From Alistipes sp. (GTDB taxonomy: Bacteria > Bacteroidota > Bacteroidia > Bacteroidales > Rikenellaceae), in the NCBI GenBank assembly GCA_021202985.1, contig JAJQCA010000040.1, forward strand, positions 46,630 to 101,720: a stretch of DNA of 55,091 nucleotides, in the 5' to 3' direction. Under the pieces are notes generated by a model, which worked only from the letters and a program-made list of their open reading frames with translations, searched no databases and was not told the origin of the DNA. This document shows positions 25,664 through 33,712 of this stretch, in pieces. The stretch's first letter is position 1, and every line of letters starts with the position of its first letter. The position numbers were made by a program, and so were the translations under genes.

Positions 25664-27085
25664 TTAAAAATAGCTCGAATTATCCCAGCAGTGGGTACAC
25701 AGGCACTCTTTCGGAAGGCCGATGGCACGGACCAGGTCGTCGAGGCGCTGGAAACGCAGCGTGTCGGCTCCGATGGTCTGGCGCAGCCGCTCCACCATTG
25801 CCGCATACCTCGGCGAATCGGGGTCGGCGTATTCACTCAGCATCTCGTCCGAAAAAGTATCAACTCCCTCGATTTCCTTTATTATACGCCGCGTGATAAG
25901 GTCGAAGGTGGAGCGGGATGTGGAAAAATTAAGGAACACGCACGGGTAGACCAGCGGAGGGCACGCTATGCGGATGTGCACCTTTCCTCCTCCCGACTCG
26001 GTTAGTTTGCAGATATTGTCTTTCAACTGGGTGCCGCGAACGATTGAGTCGTCGAGCAGTACCATGTCCGAACCGCGCACCAGAGCCTCGTTCGGGATTA
26101 GCTTCATCTTGGCCACCAGGTCGCGCATACTTTGGTTCTGCGGCATGAAACTGCGCGGCCATGTAGGAGTGTATTTCACAAAGGCCCGCTTGTATGGTAT
26201 CTTACGGCAATTCGAATACCCGATGGCGTGACCCACGCCGGAGTCGGGGATACCGGCGACCAGATCGGCCGGCTCCGAATCCATGTCCCGTTTTGCCAGC
26301 GCACAGCCGCACCTGTAACGCGCGTCCTCCACGTTTATCCCCTCGTAATAGGACGACGGGTAACCGTAATAGACCCACATAAAGGAACATATCTGCATCC
26401 TCTTCCCCGCGGGGAGCACTTCCTCGACCCCTTCCGGAGTAACCAGCACGGCCTGGGCCGGGCCTAACTCGAGGTTGGTAGCGTACCCGAGGTTGACGAA
26501 AGCCGAATTTTCGGTAGCTACGGCATACCCGTCCCTGCTACTGCCGATAAGCACCGGAGTGCGGCCCCGTTTATCCCGTACGGCGTAAACGCCGCCCGAG
26601 GTGAGAACCATCATCGAACACGAACCTTTAACCTTCTCCTGCACGATGCGGATACCGTCGTGGAAAGTGTCCCCGAGCGATATGAGGATGGCCACCAGCT
26701 CGGTAGGGTTAATCCTCGACCCGGACAGTTCGGCAAAATTAATCCTGCGGGATATCAGTTCGCTGGTAAGTTCGTCCATATTGTCGATACGGCCGATGGT
26801 TACCACCGAATAGCGCCCCAGGTGGGAGGTGAGGGTAATGGGCTGCGACTCGGTGTCGCTAATCACCCCGATACCCATCGCGGAGCCGCGGAATTTCGGC
26901 AGGTCGGGCTCGAACTTGTTCCGGAAATAGGCGTTCTCCAGCGAATGGATGGACCGCACGAAACTTTCGCCGTTATAAAACGCCATACCGCCGCGCTTGG
27001 TTCCCAGGTGGGAATGGTAATCCGTTCCGTAAAACACATCGGCGACACAATCCCTGCGGGCGACGCATCCGAAAAAACCGCTCAT
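25664..27085 (-). CDS. purF: Amidophosphoribosyltransferase-like protein (PurF family) lacking glutaminase residues
   Basis: This 473-residue protein has the PurF domain order. The C-terminal phosphoribosyltransferase domain is intact, with the PRPP loop VLLDDSIVRGTQ (342-353) and the GIPDSG motif (278-283). Four cysteines expected of the Fe-S type enzyme are present: C233, C382 and the C463/C466 pair. The N-terminal Ntn glutaminase half is degenerate. The nucleophile Cys after Met is Ser2 (MSGFFG for MCGIxG). The HVRYPTAG stretch with its Arg is missing (GVISDTESQP). The HNG motif reads TIG (96-98), and the SDSE Asp is gone (INPTEL). It may use free ammonia or have another role. It follows folE, separated by a terminator hairpin. 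Confidence 0.88.
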   Translation of the reverse strand: MSGFFGCVARRDCVADVFYGTDYHSHLGTKRGGMAFYNGESFVRSIHSLENAYFRNKFEPDLPKFRGSAMGIGVISDTESQPITLTSHLGRYSVVTIGRIDNMDELTSELISRRINFAELSGSRINPTELVAILISLGDTFHDGIRIVQEKVKGSCSMMVLTSGGVYAVRDKRGRTPVLIGSSRDGYAVATENSAFVNLGYATNLELGPAQAVLVTPEGVEEVLPAGKRMQICSFMWVYYGYPSSYYEGINVEDARYRCGCALAKRDMDSEPADLVAGIPDSGVGHAIGYSNCRKIPYKRAFVKYTPTWPRSFMPQNQSMRDLVAKMKLIPNEALVRGSDMVLLDDSIVRGTQLKDNICKLTESGGGKVHIRIACPPLVYPCVFLNFSTSRSTFDLITRRIIKEIEGVDTFSDEMLSEYADPDSPRYAAMVERLRQTIGADTLRFQRLDDLVRAIGLPKECLCTHCWDNSSYF

Positions 27086-27116
27086 CAGATTTTCAGGTTA
27101 AAGGGTTAATATCCGT

Positions 27117-27151
27117 AAAAACACATGGGACCGCGTTCGACGCGGCCCCAT
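27117..27151 (-). terminator. Terminator after folE
   Basis: An 11-bp stem with one mismatch (27125-27135 with 27141-27151, loop TTCGA on the plus strand) is followed on the minus strand by GTGTTTTTACGG. It separates folE from the PurF-like gene. Confidence 0.85.
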
Positions 27152-27162
27152 GAAGCGTATGT

Positions 27163-27771
27163 TTATCGCAGGTTACTGCCTATCAGGTGGATGAACTCCT
27201 CCCGGGTTTTGGTTTGCGACAGGAAGACCCCGGTGAACGCCGAGGTCGTGGTCGCTGAGTTCTGTTTCTGCACCCCCCGCATCTGCATGCACATGTGGCT
27301 GGCCTCTATCACCACCGCCACCCCCATCGGCGAAAGGGCGTCCTGGATGCAGTCCCGTATCTGTACCGTCATCCTCTCCTGCACCTGCAACCGCCGGGCG
27401 AACGCCTCCACTACCCGGGCTATTTTAGACAACCCGGTTATATACCCGTTCGGAATATAAGCCACATGGGCTTTCCCGTAAAAGGGCAGCATATGGTGTT
27501 CGCATAGTGAATATACTTCGATGTCCTTCACTATTACCATCTGCTTGTACTCCTCTTTGAAGCGCGCGGAGAGCAGGATTTCTTTCGGGTCGCAGCAGTA
27601 ACCCTGCGTAAGGAAAGCCATCGCCTTGGCGACCCTCTCCGGGGTTTTAAGCAACCCTTCGCGCCCGGGGTCCTCCCCCAATAACGAGAGAATCTCGCGG
27701 TATTTCTCCGCGAGTTCCCCTATCGGTTCCTCTGCGAACCGGTCTTCCCTGCAATAGAGTCCTTCCTGCAT
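27163..27771 (-). CDS. folE: GTP cyclohydrolase I
   Basis: This 202-residue enzyme converts GTP to 7,8-dihydroneopterin triphosphate, the first step of folate (or pterin/queuosine) synthesis. The zinc ligands are visible: C90 and H93 in [10 protein letters not shown], and C161 in SHMCMQMRG. The [20 protein letters not shown] helix and the C-terminal [12 protein letters not shown] are family hallmarks. The start lies 7 nt after the stop of the upstream lipoprotein gene, so the two are one unit. folK lies about 9 kb further upstream in the same orientation. Confidence 0.97.
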   Translation of the reverse strand: MQEGLYCREDRFAEEPIGELAEKYREILSLLGEDPGREGLLKTPERVAKAMAFLTQGYCCDPKEILLSARFKEEYKQMVIVKDIEVYSLCEHHMLPFYGKAHVAYIPNGYITGLSKIARVVEAFARRLQVQERMTVQIRDCIQDALSPMGVAVVIEASHMCMQMRGVQKQNSATTTSAFTGVFLSQTKTREEFIHLIGSNLR

Positions 27772-27778
27772 ACCGTGG

Positions 27779-28498
27779 CTATTCCCCGTCTTCTTCGAAG
27801 GAAGTGGCGCCCGATTTGAGTTTCTTCGGCTCCCCGAGTTTAATCAGCGAACCACCGCTCGATGCGTAGGCCGCCGCGGGGTAAACCAGCACGTACTCGG
27901 CCAGGTAAGAGGACGAAGAAAATGATACCTTAATCTCCTGGTCAGGAGTGTCCTGCGCCTCTACGTCGATTTTAAAATCGTCCCACAGGGCGTTGCTGCC
28001 TGTTGTACCCGAATCGGGCTTTACGAACTTGTAATAGACCCCATAGGTAGTAGCGTTCTCCACGGGTTCGGTCACGGTAAAGGTGAATTGCCCGGAATTG
28101 TACTCGAAATCGGTTACCTCGAAATCGCCCAGCTCCTTGCTGTAATTAAACACGAACATATCCGAAAAATACTCTCCTTCCGTGGACTGGGCCGCGGTGG
28201 TATAAGTACCGTTGAGCGAACTTACCGAATAAGCCGCCTCATAATCCGCGTTTACCTCGTAGATATTATAACCCGAAATCTGGCGGCCGCTGAGCGGTGT
28301 CCCACCCTTGGTAACGGACCCCTGATACAAATCCCCGTTCACGACGGGAAACCATATAATCGGTTTGAACAAATTGTCCTGCTGGATGGTATAGGCAACG
28401 ATATATGGGATGCCGAATTCCGCTTTGTTATTATTACACGAACTCAACCCCACAAGCAGGAAACCCGCCGCCAACGTAGAAAAGATAAAATTTTTCAT
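27779..28498 (-). CDS. Lipoprotein of unknown function
   Basis: This 239-residue protein has a lipoprotein signal (MKNFIFST..., lipobox LSSC, Cys at about 21) followed by NNNKAEFG. The mature part is rich in Tyr, Ser, Thr and Asp and looks like an all-beta fold of short strands. A Ser-rich loop lies near the C-terminus (SFSSSSY), and the protein ends with an acidic tail (EEDGE). No family is recognised. It is 7 nt upstream of folE. An expected promoter upstream (28499-28560) has only loose TATTTG-type matches. Confidence 0.75.
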   Translation of the reverse strand: MKNFIFSTLAAGFLLVGLSSCNNNKAEFGIPYIVAYTIQQDNLFKPIIWFPVVNGDLYQGSVTKGGTPLSGRQISGYNIYEVNADYEAAYSVSSLNGTYTTAAQSTEGEYFSDMFVFNYSKELGDFEVTDFEYNSGQFTFTVTEPVENATTYGVYYKFVKPDSGTTGSNALWDDFKIDVEAQDTPDQEIKVSFSSSSYLAEYVLVYPAAAYASSGGSLIKLGEPKKLKSGATSFEEDGE

Positions 28499-28581
28499 TA
28501 CAGTATAATTAAAGTATTACAAATTTGGGCAAATAAATCCAATAAGCCAAACCAATCCCGCGGCCGGAGGCCTAAAGGCGG

Positions 28582-29733
28582 TTAAACTAACCTTCTTGTC
28601 ACCGTGTCCGGTGTCAGCCGCATCCGGGAGAGGTCGATGTTTTCCACTATCACGAGGCCAGGCCTCTTTCCCGTTTCTATAGAACCGTATGTATCGTAGA
28701 TGCCGAGCGCCTTCGATCCGTTGCACGTGGCGTAAAATAAAGCATCCTCCAGCGGCACTCCGTCGAGCATTTTAAGTTCCTCTACCAGCGAGAGATCGGT
28801 GTTGGAGGTGAGCGAATCGGTTCCAACCGCAATACGGCATCCGGCTCCACGGAGGAGCCCTACGGGCGGCAGTGAACCGGTGATATATCGGTTGGAGCGG
28901 GGGCAAAGCACCCAGGTGGCATTCCGGCCGAAACGTGCGTTTACTATATCGACGTCCTCCCGCGTTATGAACGTATTATGTACCAGCAATATTTTCCTTT
29001 CGCCGGAAATTTTAGCTGCGAGCCTTTCGGCGGGGGAACCGTATAGGCCGGTAAAATCTTCCCGCATACCCCTTTCTTGGTACCATTCCCACATGGCTCC
29101 GCTCCGGCCGAATAAGAGTGACTCGTCGCGGCTCTCCATAAAATGGACCGACAACGCCCCGTCGTCCGCCGCCACGGCCTCCCCGAGCAGCCGTTCGCCG
29201 AGGGAATACATCGAGTGCGGCGTTACGGAAGCCGAGAGTCCCGCCTGCCGTGCGGTTCGGGCCAGTGCGGCCATCGGCTCGGCCGAGGCCGTGGCGAGGC
29301 CGTAAACTTCCGCAAAAGTATGGTAATATATACGGCTTGAGGTTTTTACCGGGAGAGTGATCCCGCAGTTGGAGATATCGCCCACGGCCGAGATACCTTC
29401 GGCCCACATCCGCGCGTCGCGGTAGGAGGCCGCGGCTGTCCGCTCTTCTTCGGTGGAACCGGCCCTGCCGGCACCCATCGTCCGGGCGAAGCCCGTAAAG
29501 CCGCACCCCTCCGGCACGGCACCCAGAAGGTGAGATAATTCGAGGTGCGAATGGGCGTTTACCATCCCGGGAATAATGATGCCGCTGTAAAACTCCACGC
29601 CGTGCTCCCGGTCGGGACGATCCGATACGGCGACCCCGGCGATGGTCCCGTCACCTGCCACCTCCACTATGCAGTTACGCGTAAGGCCTTCCGGCAACAG
29701 TGTGAAATGGGCCGCGAGCCGCCTTACCGCCAT
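28582..29733 (-). CDS. Amidohydrolase (cytosine deaminase / chlorohydrolase group)
   Basis: This 383-residue metal-dependent hydrolase starts at ATG 29733. A longer frame to 29949 overlaps the upstream gene and is not family-like. The TIM-barrel metal site begins with the strand IIIPGMVNAHSHLEL, giving H61-x-H63. Further ligands are in SVHFMESRDE (His), VHNTFITRE (His) and GTDSLTSN (Asp). The composite beta-domain lies at both ends. Relatives deaminate nucleosides, cytosine, S-adenosylhomocysteine or aminodeoxyfutalosine; which one cannot be told here. Its start overlaps the stop of the DUF4296-type gene by 10 nt, so it is the last gene of a long minus-strand operon. Confidence 0.88.
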   Translation of the reverse strand: MAVRRLAAHFTLLPEGLTRNCIVEVAGDGTIAGVAVSDRPDREHGVEFYSGIIIPGMVNAHSHLELSHLLGAVPEGCGFTGFARTMGAGRAGSTEEERTAAASYRDARMWAEGISAVGDISNCGITLPVKTSSRIYYHTFAEVYGLATASAEPMAALARTARQAGLSASVTPHSMYSLGERLLGEAVAADDGALSVHFMESRDESLLFGRSGAMWEWYQERGMREDFTGLYGSPAERLAAKISGERKILLVHNTFITREDVDIVNARFGRNATWVLCPRSNRYITGSLPPVGLLRGAGCRIAVGTDSLTSNTDLSLVEELKMLDGVPLEDALFYATCNGSKALGIYDTYGSIETGKRPGLVIVENIDLSRMRLTPDTVTRRLV

Positions 29734-30542
29734 TCCGAAATTGTTTTCCTGTAAGGTAAGATTACCCTGTCGAGCGAATCGTGGGCAGCGCGGACGTAGG
29801 GCTTGAATACTATGTTCACCGAGTCGATACGAATGTCCGGCCGGGTCAGTTCGGCCGGATAGTTGGCGAACCGGATAGTGAGCAGACTGTCGCCCGGCAC
29901 GGGATTGACCGTTTGGTCCACCCTGCTGCGCCTGCGCGAAGTCATCCAACTTGTCTGGGTATTGGTTACCTTACCGTCCGCGTCGCTCAGCTCGAAAGTG
30001 GTACGGAGCTGCCGGTTCTGGTCGGTACTGTCCACAAGGTAGTGGTAACCGATTTCGTAAATCCCCTCCGTAACGGGCACAGCTATTTGCAGCAGTGAAG
30101 TGTCCCGGACGGAACGGACAACGATTGAAGAATCCCGGATAATGTAATCCGAATAAGCCCTCTGTGCCCGGGCGTCGAGCGAGTCGAGCATAGATGCCCG
30201 GTAGCTCAGTTCCGACTCTTCGGCTTCCAGTTCCCTAATGGCCCTGTCGACCACATCGGACAGTTTAACGCTCTTTCGCTTCGAAAAATTCGACAGCGTA
30301 TATTCCAGGTCTCGGATTGAATAACCGTAATAGTCGAGTATGGGGCGGTATACGTCCAGGCTGTCCCGGCCCGGCTGGAGGCCCTGCTTCTGCACTATAT
30401 AGGCGTTGGCGATAAACACCTCCTTGAAAATATTGGTGAGGGTCTTGTCCGGGATGGTCTTATAGCCCGAGCATGCGGCCATCGCCGCCAGGGCGAACAC
30501 CGCGACGGCCCGTAAAGCCCCTCTTTTTATCTTTCTTTTCAT
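29724..30542 (-). CDS. DUF4296-type lipoprotein
   Basis: This 272-residue protein has a signal peptide with lipobox AMAAC (Cys at 24). The region about 28-115 has the DUF4296 pattern: an IPDKTLTNIFKEVFIANAY-like helix, the DSLDVYRPILDYYGYS segment, then a helix of about 35 residues. The C-terminal half is a beta-rich domain without a clear family. The function is unknown. It overlaps the LolC/E-like gene by 4 nt and the amidohydrolase by 10 nt, so translation is likely coupled. Confidence 0.82.
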   Translation of the reverse strand: MKRKIKRGALRAVAVFALAAMAACSGYKTIPDKTLTNIFKEVFIANAYIVQKQGLQPGRDSLDVYRPILDYYGYSIRDLEYTLSNFSKRKSVKLSDVVDRAIRELEAEESELSYRASMLDSLDARAQRAYSDYIIRDSSIVVRSVRDTSLLQIAVPVTEGIYEIGYHYLVDSTDQNRQLRTTFELSDADGKVTNTQTSWMTSRRRSRVDQTVNPVPGDSLLTIRFANYPAELTRPDIRIDSVNIVFKPYVRAAHDSLDRVILPYRKTISEWR

Positions 30543-31759
30543 ATCCTGACCATGGATTTGGGTACCATCACAGCCACCGTGGCCTTAACTATCAGCCAGT
30601 TTACGGCCATAAACGCCGCGGCGACAACCAGCACGTCGGAGAGCTTGACCGCCACGGGATACCTGTCCACAAGGAACGTATCGGCCGGTATCCTTATTAT
30701 CCCGAAGGCCACCTGCAACCAGCAGACCAGCAAACCGAACGCCAGCCCAGCCACGGCCCCCGTACACGCCACGAGCATCCCCTCACGCACAAATATTCCC
30801 CTCACCAGCCCGGTGTCGCCGCCCATATTGAACAGGGTCCGTATATCCTGCCGCTTGTCGATTATCAGCATCACCATCGAGCCTACCACCGCGAACGACG
30901 CTATTACCATGACCATGAAGATAATGAAAAATATCCCCCACTTCTCATAGTTCATTATACGGTAAAGCGAAGCCTTCTGTTCGAACCGCGTCAGCACCCT
31001 GTAACCGTCGCCCGCCACCTCTTCGATGGCCCGCTTGCCCTTCACGGGGTCGGTACCGGGGGTGAGCCGTACCATCAGGGCTGAAACCCCGTCCGGTTCG
31101 CCTAACAGTTCCCGCGTGAACTCCACCGGAGTTATCATATATTTACCGTCCGTCTCGGCGTCCAGCGCGAAAATCCCGGCCTGGAAAATCCGGCGCTGCC
31201 GGTACGCATCCACCGGCAGCAGGGAGGAAAATGAGGCCCCGCGGCGCGGTATCAACACATTGAGCGGATCGTTGAGCGCCGGCCTTAGCATCAGGTTGTA
31301 AGCAAGGCCCTGCCCCACCACCGCCTGCATCATATCTCCGAACCAGAGGTCGAACGTCCCCTCCACCAGCATTTTTTCCACCGGCACCACATGCACGTAA
31401 TTACTGTCCACCCCGCGTACCGTGCCGATAAACTGCCGCCCCCTGTACTCCAGAAGCGCGTTGTCCTCGAGCACCTCCGAAACCGCGGCCACCTCCGGAA
31501 GCGACCGTACCATGCCGGGCAGACCACCCTCCACCGAAAAGAACTTACCTTCGGCCGGCATCACGGCTGTATCGGGGTCGAAATCGCCGTACATACTCCT
31601 TACCAACCCCTCGAAGCCGTTGAATACCGAGAGCAGGATTATCATCGCCGCGACCGGCACCCCTACCGCAAAGGCGCTTACCCTCGAAATAAGGTTAATG
31701 ACCGAATGGGTCTTTTTCGAAAAGAGATAGCGTCGGGCTATAAACAGTTTCAGGCGCAT
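30539..31759 (-). CDS. FtsX-like permease, LolC/LolE family
   Basis: This 406-residue inner-membrane protein has the MacB/LolC layout: one N-terminal membrane segment (about 25-47, after the basic FIARRYLFSKK), a large periplasmic domain (about 48-270), and three C-terminal membrane segments (about 277-302, 320-345, 375-395). The FtsX core includes RQDIRTLFNMGGDTGLVRGIFVREG, typical of lipoprotein-releasing permeases that pass lipoproteins to LolA. No LolD ATPase is next to it; in Bacteroidetes it is usually encoded elsewhere. It follows rbfA by 24 nt. Confidence 0.9.
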   Translation of the reverse strand: MRLKLFIARRYLFSKKTHSVINLISRVSAFAVGVPVAAMIILLSVFNGFEGLVRSMYGDFDPDTAVMPAEGKFFSVEGGLPGMVRSLPEVAAVSEVLEDNALLEYRGRQFIGTVRGVDSNYVHVVPVEKMLVEGTFDLWFGDMMQAVVGQGLAYNLMLRPALNDPLNVLIPRRGASFSSLLPVDAYRQRRIFQAGIFALDAETDGKYMITPVEFTRELLGEPDGVSALMVRLTPGTDPVKGKRAIEEVAGDGYRVLTRFEQKASLYRIMNYEKWGIFFIIFMVMVIASFAVVGSMVMLIIDKRQDIRTLFNMGGDTGLVRGIFVREGMLVACTGAVAGLAFGLLVCWLQVAFGIIRIPADTFLVDRYPVAVKLSDVLVVAAAFMAVNWLIVKATVAVMVPKSMVRI

Positions 31760-31783
31760 CGTGGTCGGTCGGTACGGGCGTAT

Positions 31784-32119
31784 CTATTGGAGAAGTTTCT
31801 CGATGTTCTCTATGTACTCCAGCGAGTCGTCGATATAAAATTCCAGCTCCGGCACCTGTTTAAGCTGGTTGCGCACCCGGGTGCCGACGGCCTTGCGTAT
31901 TAGCCGGTTATTTTTGTCGAGCGCGGCCATCACCACATCCCGCTTTTCGAACGGGAATACGCTCAGGTACACCCTCGCGATGGCCAGGTCGGGAGTCATC
32001 CGTACGGCCGTAACCGTTACCATCGTGCCGGGGAATATCCCCGCGGCCTCGCGGATGAAAATCTCGCTTATGTCTTTCTGTATCTGCCGTCCTACCTTTT
32101 GCTGTCTCGTGGTTTCCAT
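31784..32119 (-). CDS. rbfA: Ribosome-binding factor A
   Basis: This 111-residue KH-fold protein helps 30S maturation and binds 16S rRNA helix 1. The start METTRQQKVGRQIQKDISEIF, the strand MVTVTAVRMTPDLAIARVYLSVFP, and the end LEFYIDDSLEYIENIEKLL are all family hallmarks. The length is normal. It lies 93 nt after the PorT-like gene and 24 nt before the LolC/E-like permease. In many Bacteroidetes rbfA directly precedes such a permease, in line with this order. Confidence 0.96.
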   Translation of the reverse strand: METTRQQKVGRQIQKDISEIFIREAAGIFPGTMVTVTAVRMTPDLAIARVYLSVFPFEKRDVVMAALDKNNRLIRKAVGTRVRNQLKQVPELEFYIDDSLEYIENIEKLLQ

Positions 32120-32212
32120 AATCGTTCGTTTTTGCGCGGACTAAAAAATGCCCGGCGGTTCCAACCGTCGCCCCGTGACCGGTACCCGTCCGGCCGGCTG
32201 ACTCCGTCCGTA

Positions 32213-33238
32213 TCATAACAATGCCATATCGCCGGGGGCGTCCGTATCCCCCGCATCCGGAATTCCCTCGCCGGGAATATCCTCCAGCGGTTCGACGGGT
32301 ATGGCAGGCTCCTGACGCGGCGGGTCGCTGTCTATTACCCGCAACCCGGCCGGCTCGCCTACCGCCGGAAGCTCCGTATCCTCCCCGTCCGCAGGCTGTG
32401 GCCCCTCTATACCGGCTTCCATTTCCCGCTGGCGCCGTTTTTCCTCCAACTCCATCAATTTCTGCTCCATCTTCCTGCTCGGCGGCGATAAAATGCCTTT
32501 CTTCCCGAACCGGTAATAGACCCCTACCGAACCTTGCAGCCCGTCCAGGGGCGAACGCAGGGGATTGTCGCGGTACTTATTGCGGTTGCGCATCAGGTCG
32601 GAGTAGCCTATGTAGTACCTTACCTCGCCGAGCACCTCCACCCTTCCGAACGACCAGCCTATACCGCCTCCGCCCACAAGGCCGTACCCCCACCTGTTGT
32701 CGCGCACCGTCCTCATCCGGTACTTCCGTTCCGGCCACCCTTCCTCGATACCCGAATCGGAAACTATCGCCTGGGTCTGGTTTATATTGTAGGAGAACGT
32801 CACGCCCGCGTTAAGGAAAATCCTCATATTGCGCCGGAACATATAGATATGCGGCTGGAACATCAGGGGGACCATAATCGAGTTTACCTTCCTCTTTTCG
32901 TAGAGGGTGGAGTCGCCTCCGGGGTTGTAGGTTTCGTCCCATCGGCGGAACCCTTCCCTGTCGTACGGGGCGTCGTGGTTGATATATCCCTGCTGCATGA
33001 ACAGGATGTCGGCCTGCACGCCTCCTACGTATTTCTCGGCCGTGTAATATTTCCACGATACGCCGGCATTATAAAGGCCCCAAAGCGTGCGTGTCTCCTC
33101 CTTCGGGTAGATACGGGTGGTACCGCCTCCTAGGCCGCCGCGCACGCCGAGGTAATGCTGCGCCGTAAGGTGTGCGGGAGCACCCGCCGCCCCGGCTAGC
33201 AGTAGCGCAAAGAGTATATATTTAACGGTTTTACCCAT
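32213..33238 (-). CDS. PorT-type outer-membrane beta-barrel with acidic tail
   Basis: This 341-residue protein has a signal peptide (1-27, ending LTA-Q). The part up to about residue 245 has the alternating strands of an eight-stranded barrel: LGVRGGLGGG at the start, IMVPLMFQPH, GGGIGWSFGRVEVLGEVRYYIGYSDL, and GVYYRFGKKG at the end. After a charged helix (about 253-275) comes a disordered tail rich in Pro, Glu, Asp and Gly. PorT-like barrels are found in type IX secretion and elsewhere; no secretion gene is nearby, so a role there is not supported. It lies 9 nt after the BamE-like gene. Confidence 0.85.
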   Translation of the reverse strand: MGKTVKYILFALLLAGAAGAPAHLTAQHYLGVRGGLGGGTTRIYPKEETRTLWGLYNAGVSWKYYTAEKYVGGVQADILFMQQGYINHDAPYDREGFRRWDETYNPGGDSTLYEKRKVNSIMVPLMFQPHIYMFRRNMRIFLNAGVTFSYNINQTQAIVSDSGIEEGWPERKYRMRTVRDNRWGYGLVGGGGIGWSFGRVEVLGEVRYYIGYSDLMRNRNKYRDNPLRSPLDGLQGSVGVYYRFGKKGILSPPSRKMEQKLMELEEKRRQREMEAGIEGPQPADGEDTELPAVGEPAGLRVIDSDPPRQEPAIPVEPLEDIPGEGIPDAGDTDAPGDMALL

Positions 33239-33247
33239 AAGTTCGCT

Positions 33248-33712
33248 TTATTCGAAAATCACCGCCGTCTCCCTGAACGGAGTGCCGCGGCCTTTCCGTT
33301 TCTCGATTACCGCACGTACGGCCGCACCGTCCCGGAAATAGATTACGAGCAGGGCCACGTCCACCGGCGGGTCTATACCGATTATGAAATTGGGGTCCCG
33401 CTGCCTTATCGGGTACTGCACCCGCACCGTACCGGCACCCGTTTCAACCTCCCGGGCCGATCCCAGCATCCGGTATACCTCGTCCGGGGTTTTTCCCCGG
33501 AAGTCGTAATTATCCTTAAGCCACATTGCCATCCCGTACCTCTCGGACGGTATAAAATACCTGTCCACCTGCCCGGTCTGCTGCCAGACATCCCTGTCGA
33601 ACGGCACTTTACCATACCTGCCGTAATGTATCAGCCCCGCGATAACCACTACGGGAAGGACAATAACCGCCGTTATACCGAGTCGGTCCCGGACTCCGTT
33701 TCCCGGCATCAT
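33248..33712 (-). CDS. Small membrane-anchored protein, possibly BamE/SmpA-like fold
   Basis: This 154-residue protein starts in ATGATG that overlaps the TGA of the Ig-like gene (4-nt overlap), so translation is probably coupled. A single membrane segment (about 11-28) is followed by a soluble domain. The region DYDFRGKTPDEVYRMLGSARE (about 68-87 in NYDFRGKTPDEVYRMLG) has the turn-helix-GxP-like logic of BamE/SmpA proteins, and the strands after it fit. This is inference; the sequence is diverged. A frame upstream to 33922 is not supported. Confidence 0.65.
   Translation of the reverse strand: MMPGNGVRDRLGITAVIVLPVVVIAGLIHYGRYGKVPFDRDVWQQTGQVDRYFIPSERYGMAMWLKDNYDFRGKTPDEVYRMLGSAREVETGAGTVRVQYPIRQRDPNFIIGIDPPVDVALLVIYFRDGAAVRAVIEKRKGRGTPFRETAVIFE

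Noticed and set aside
32213-33238. Type IX secretion PorT proper
   Set aside because: The barrel family fits, but no other type IX genes are near and no CTD-bearing cargo is seen, so a secretion role is not claimed.
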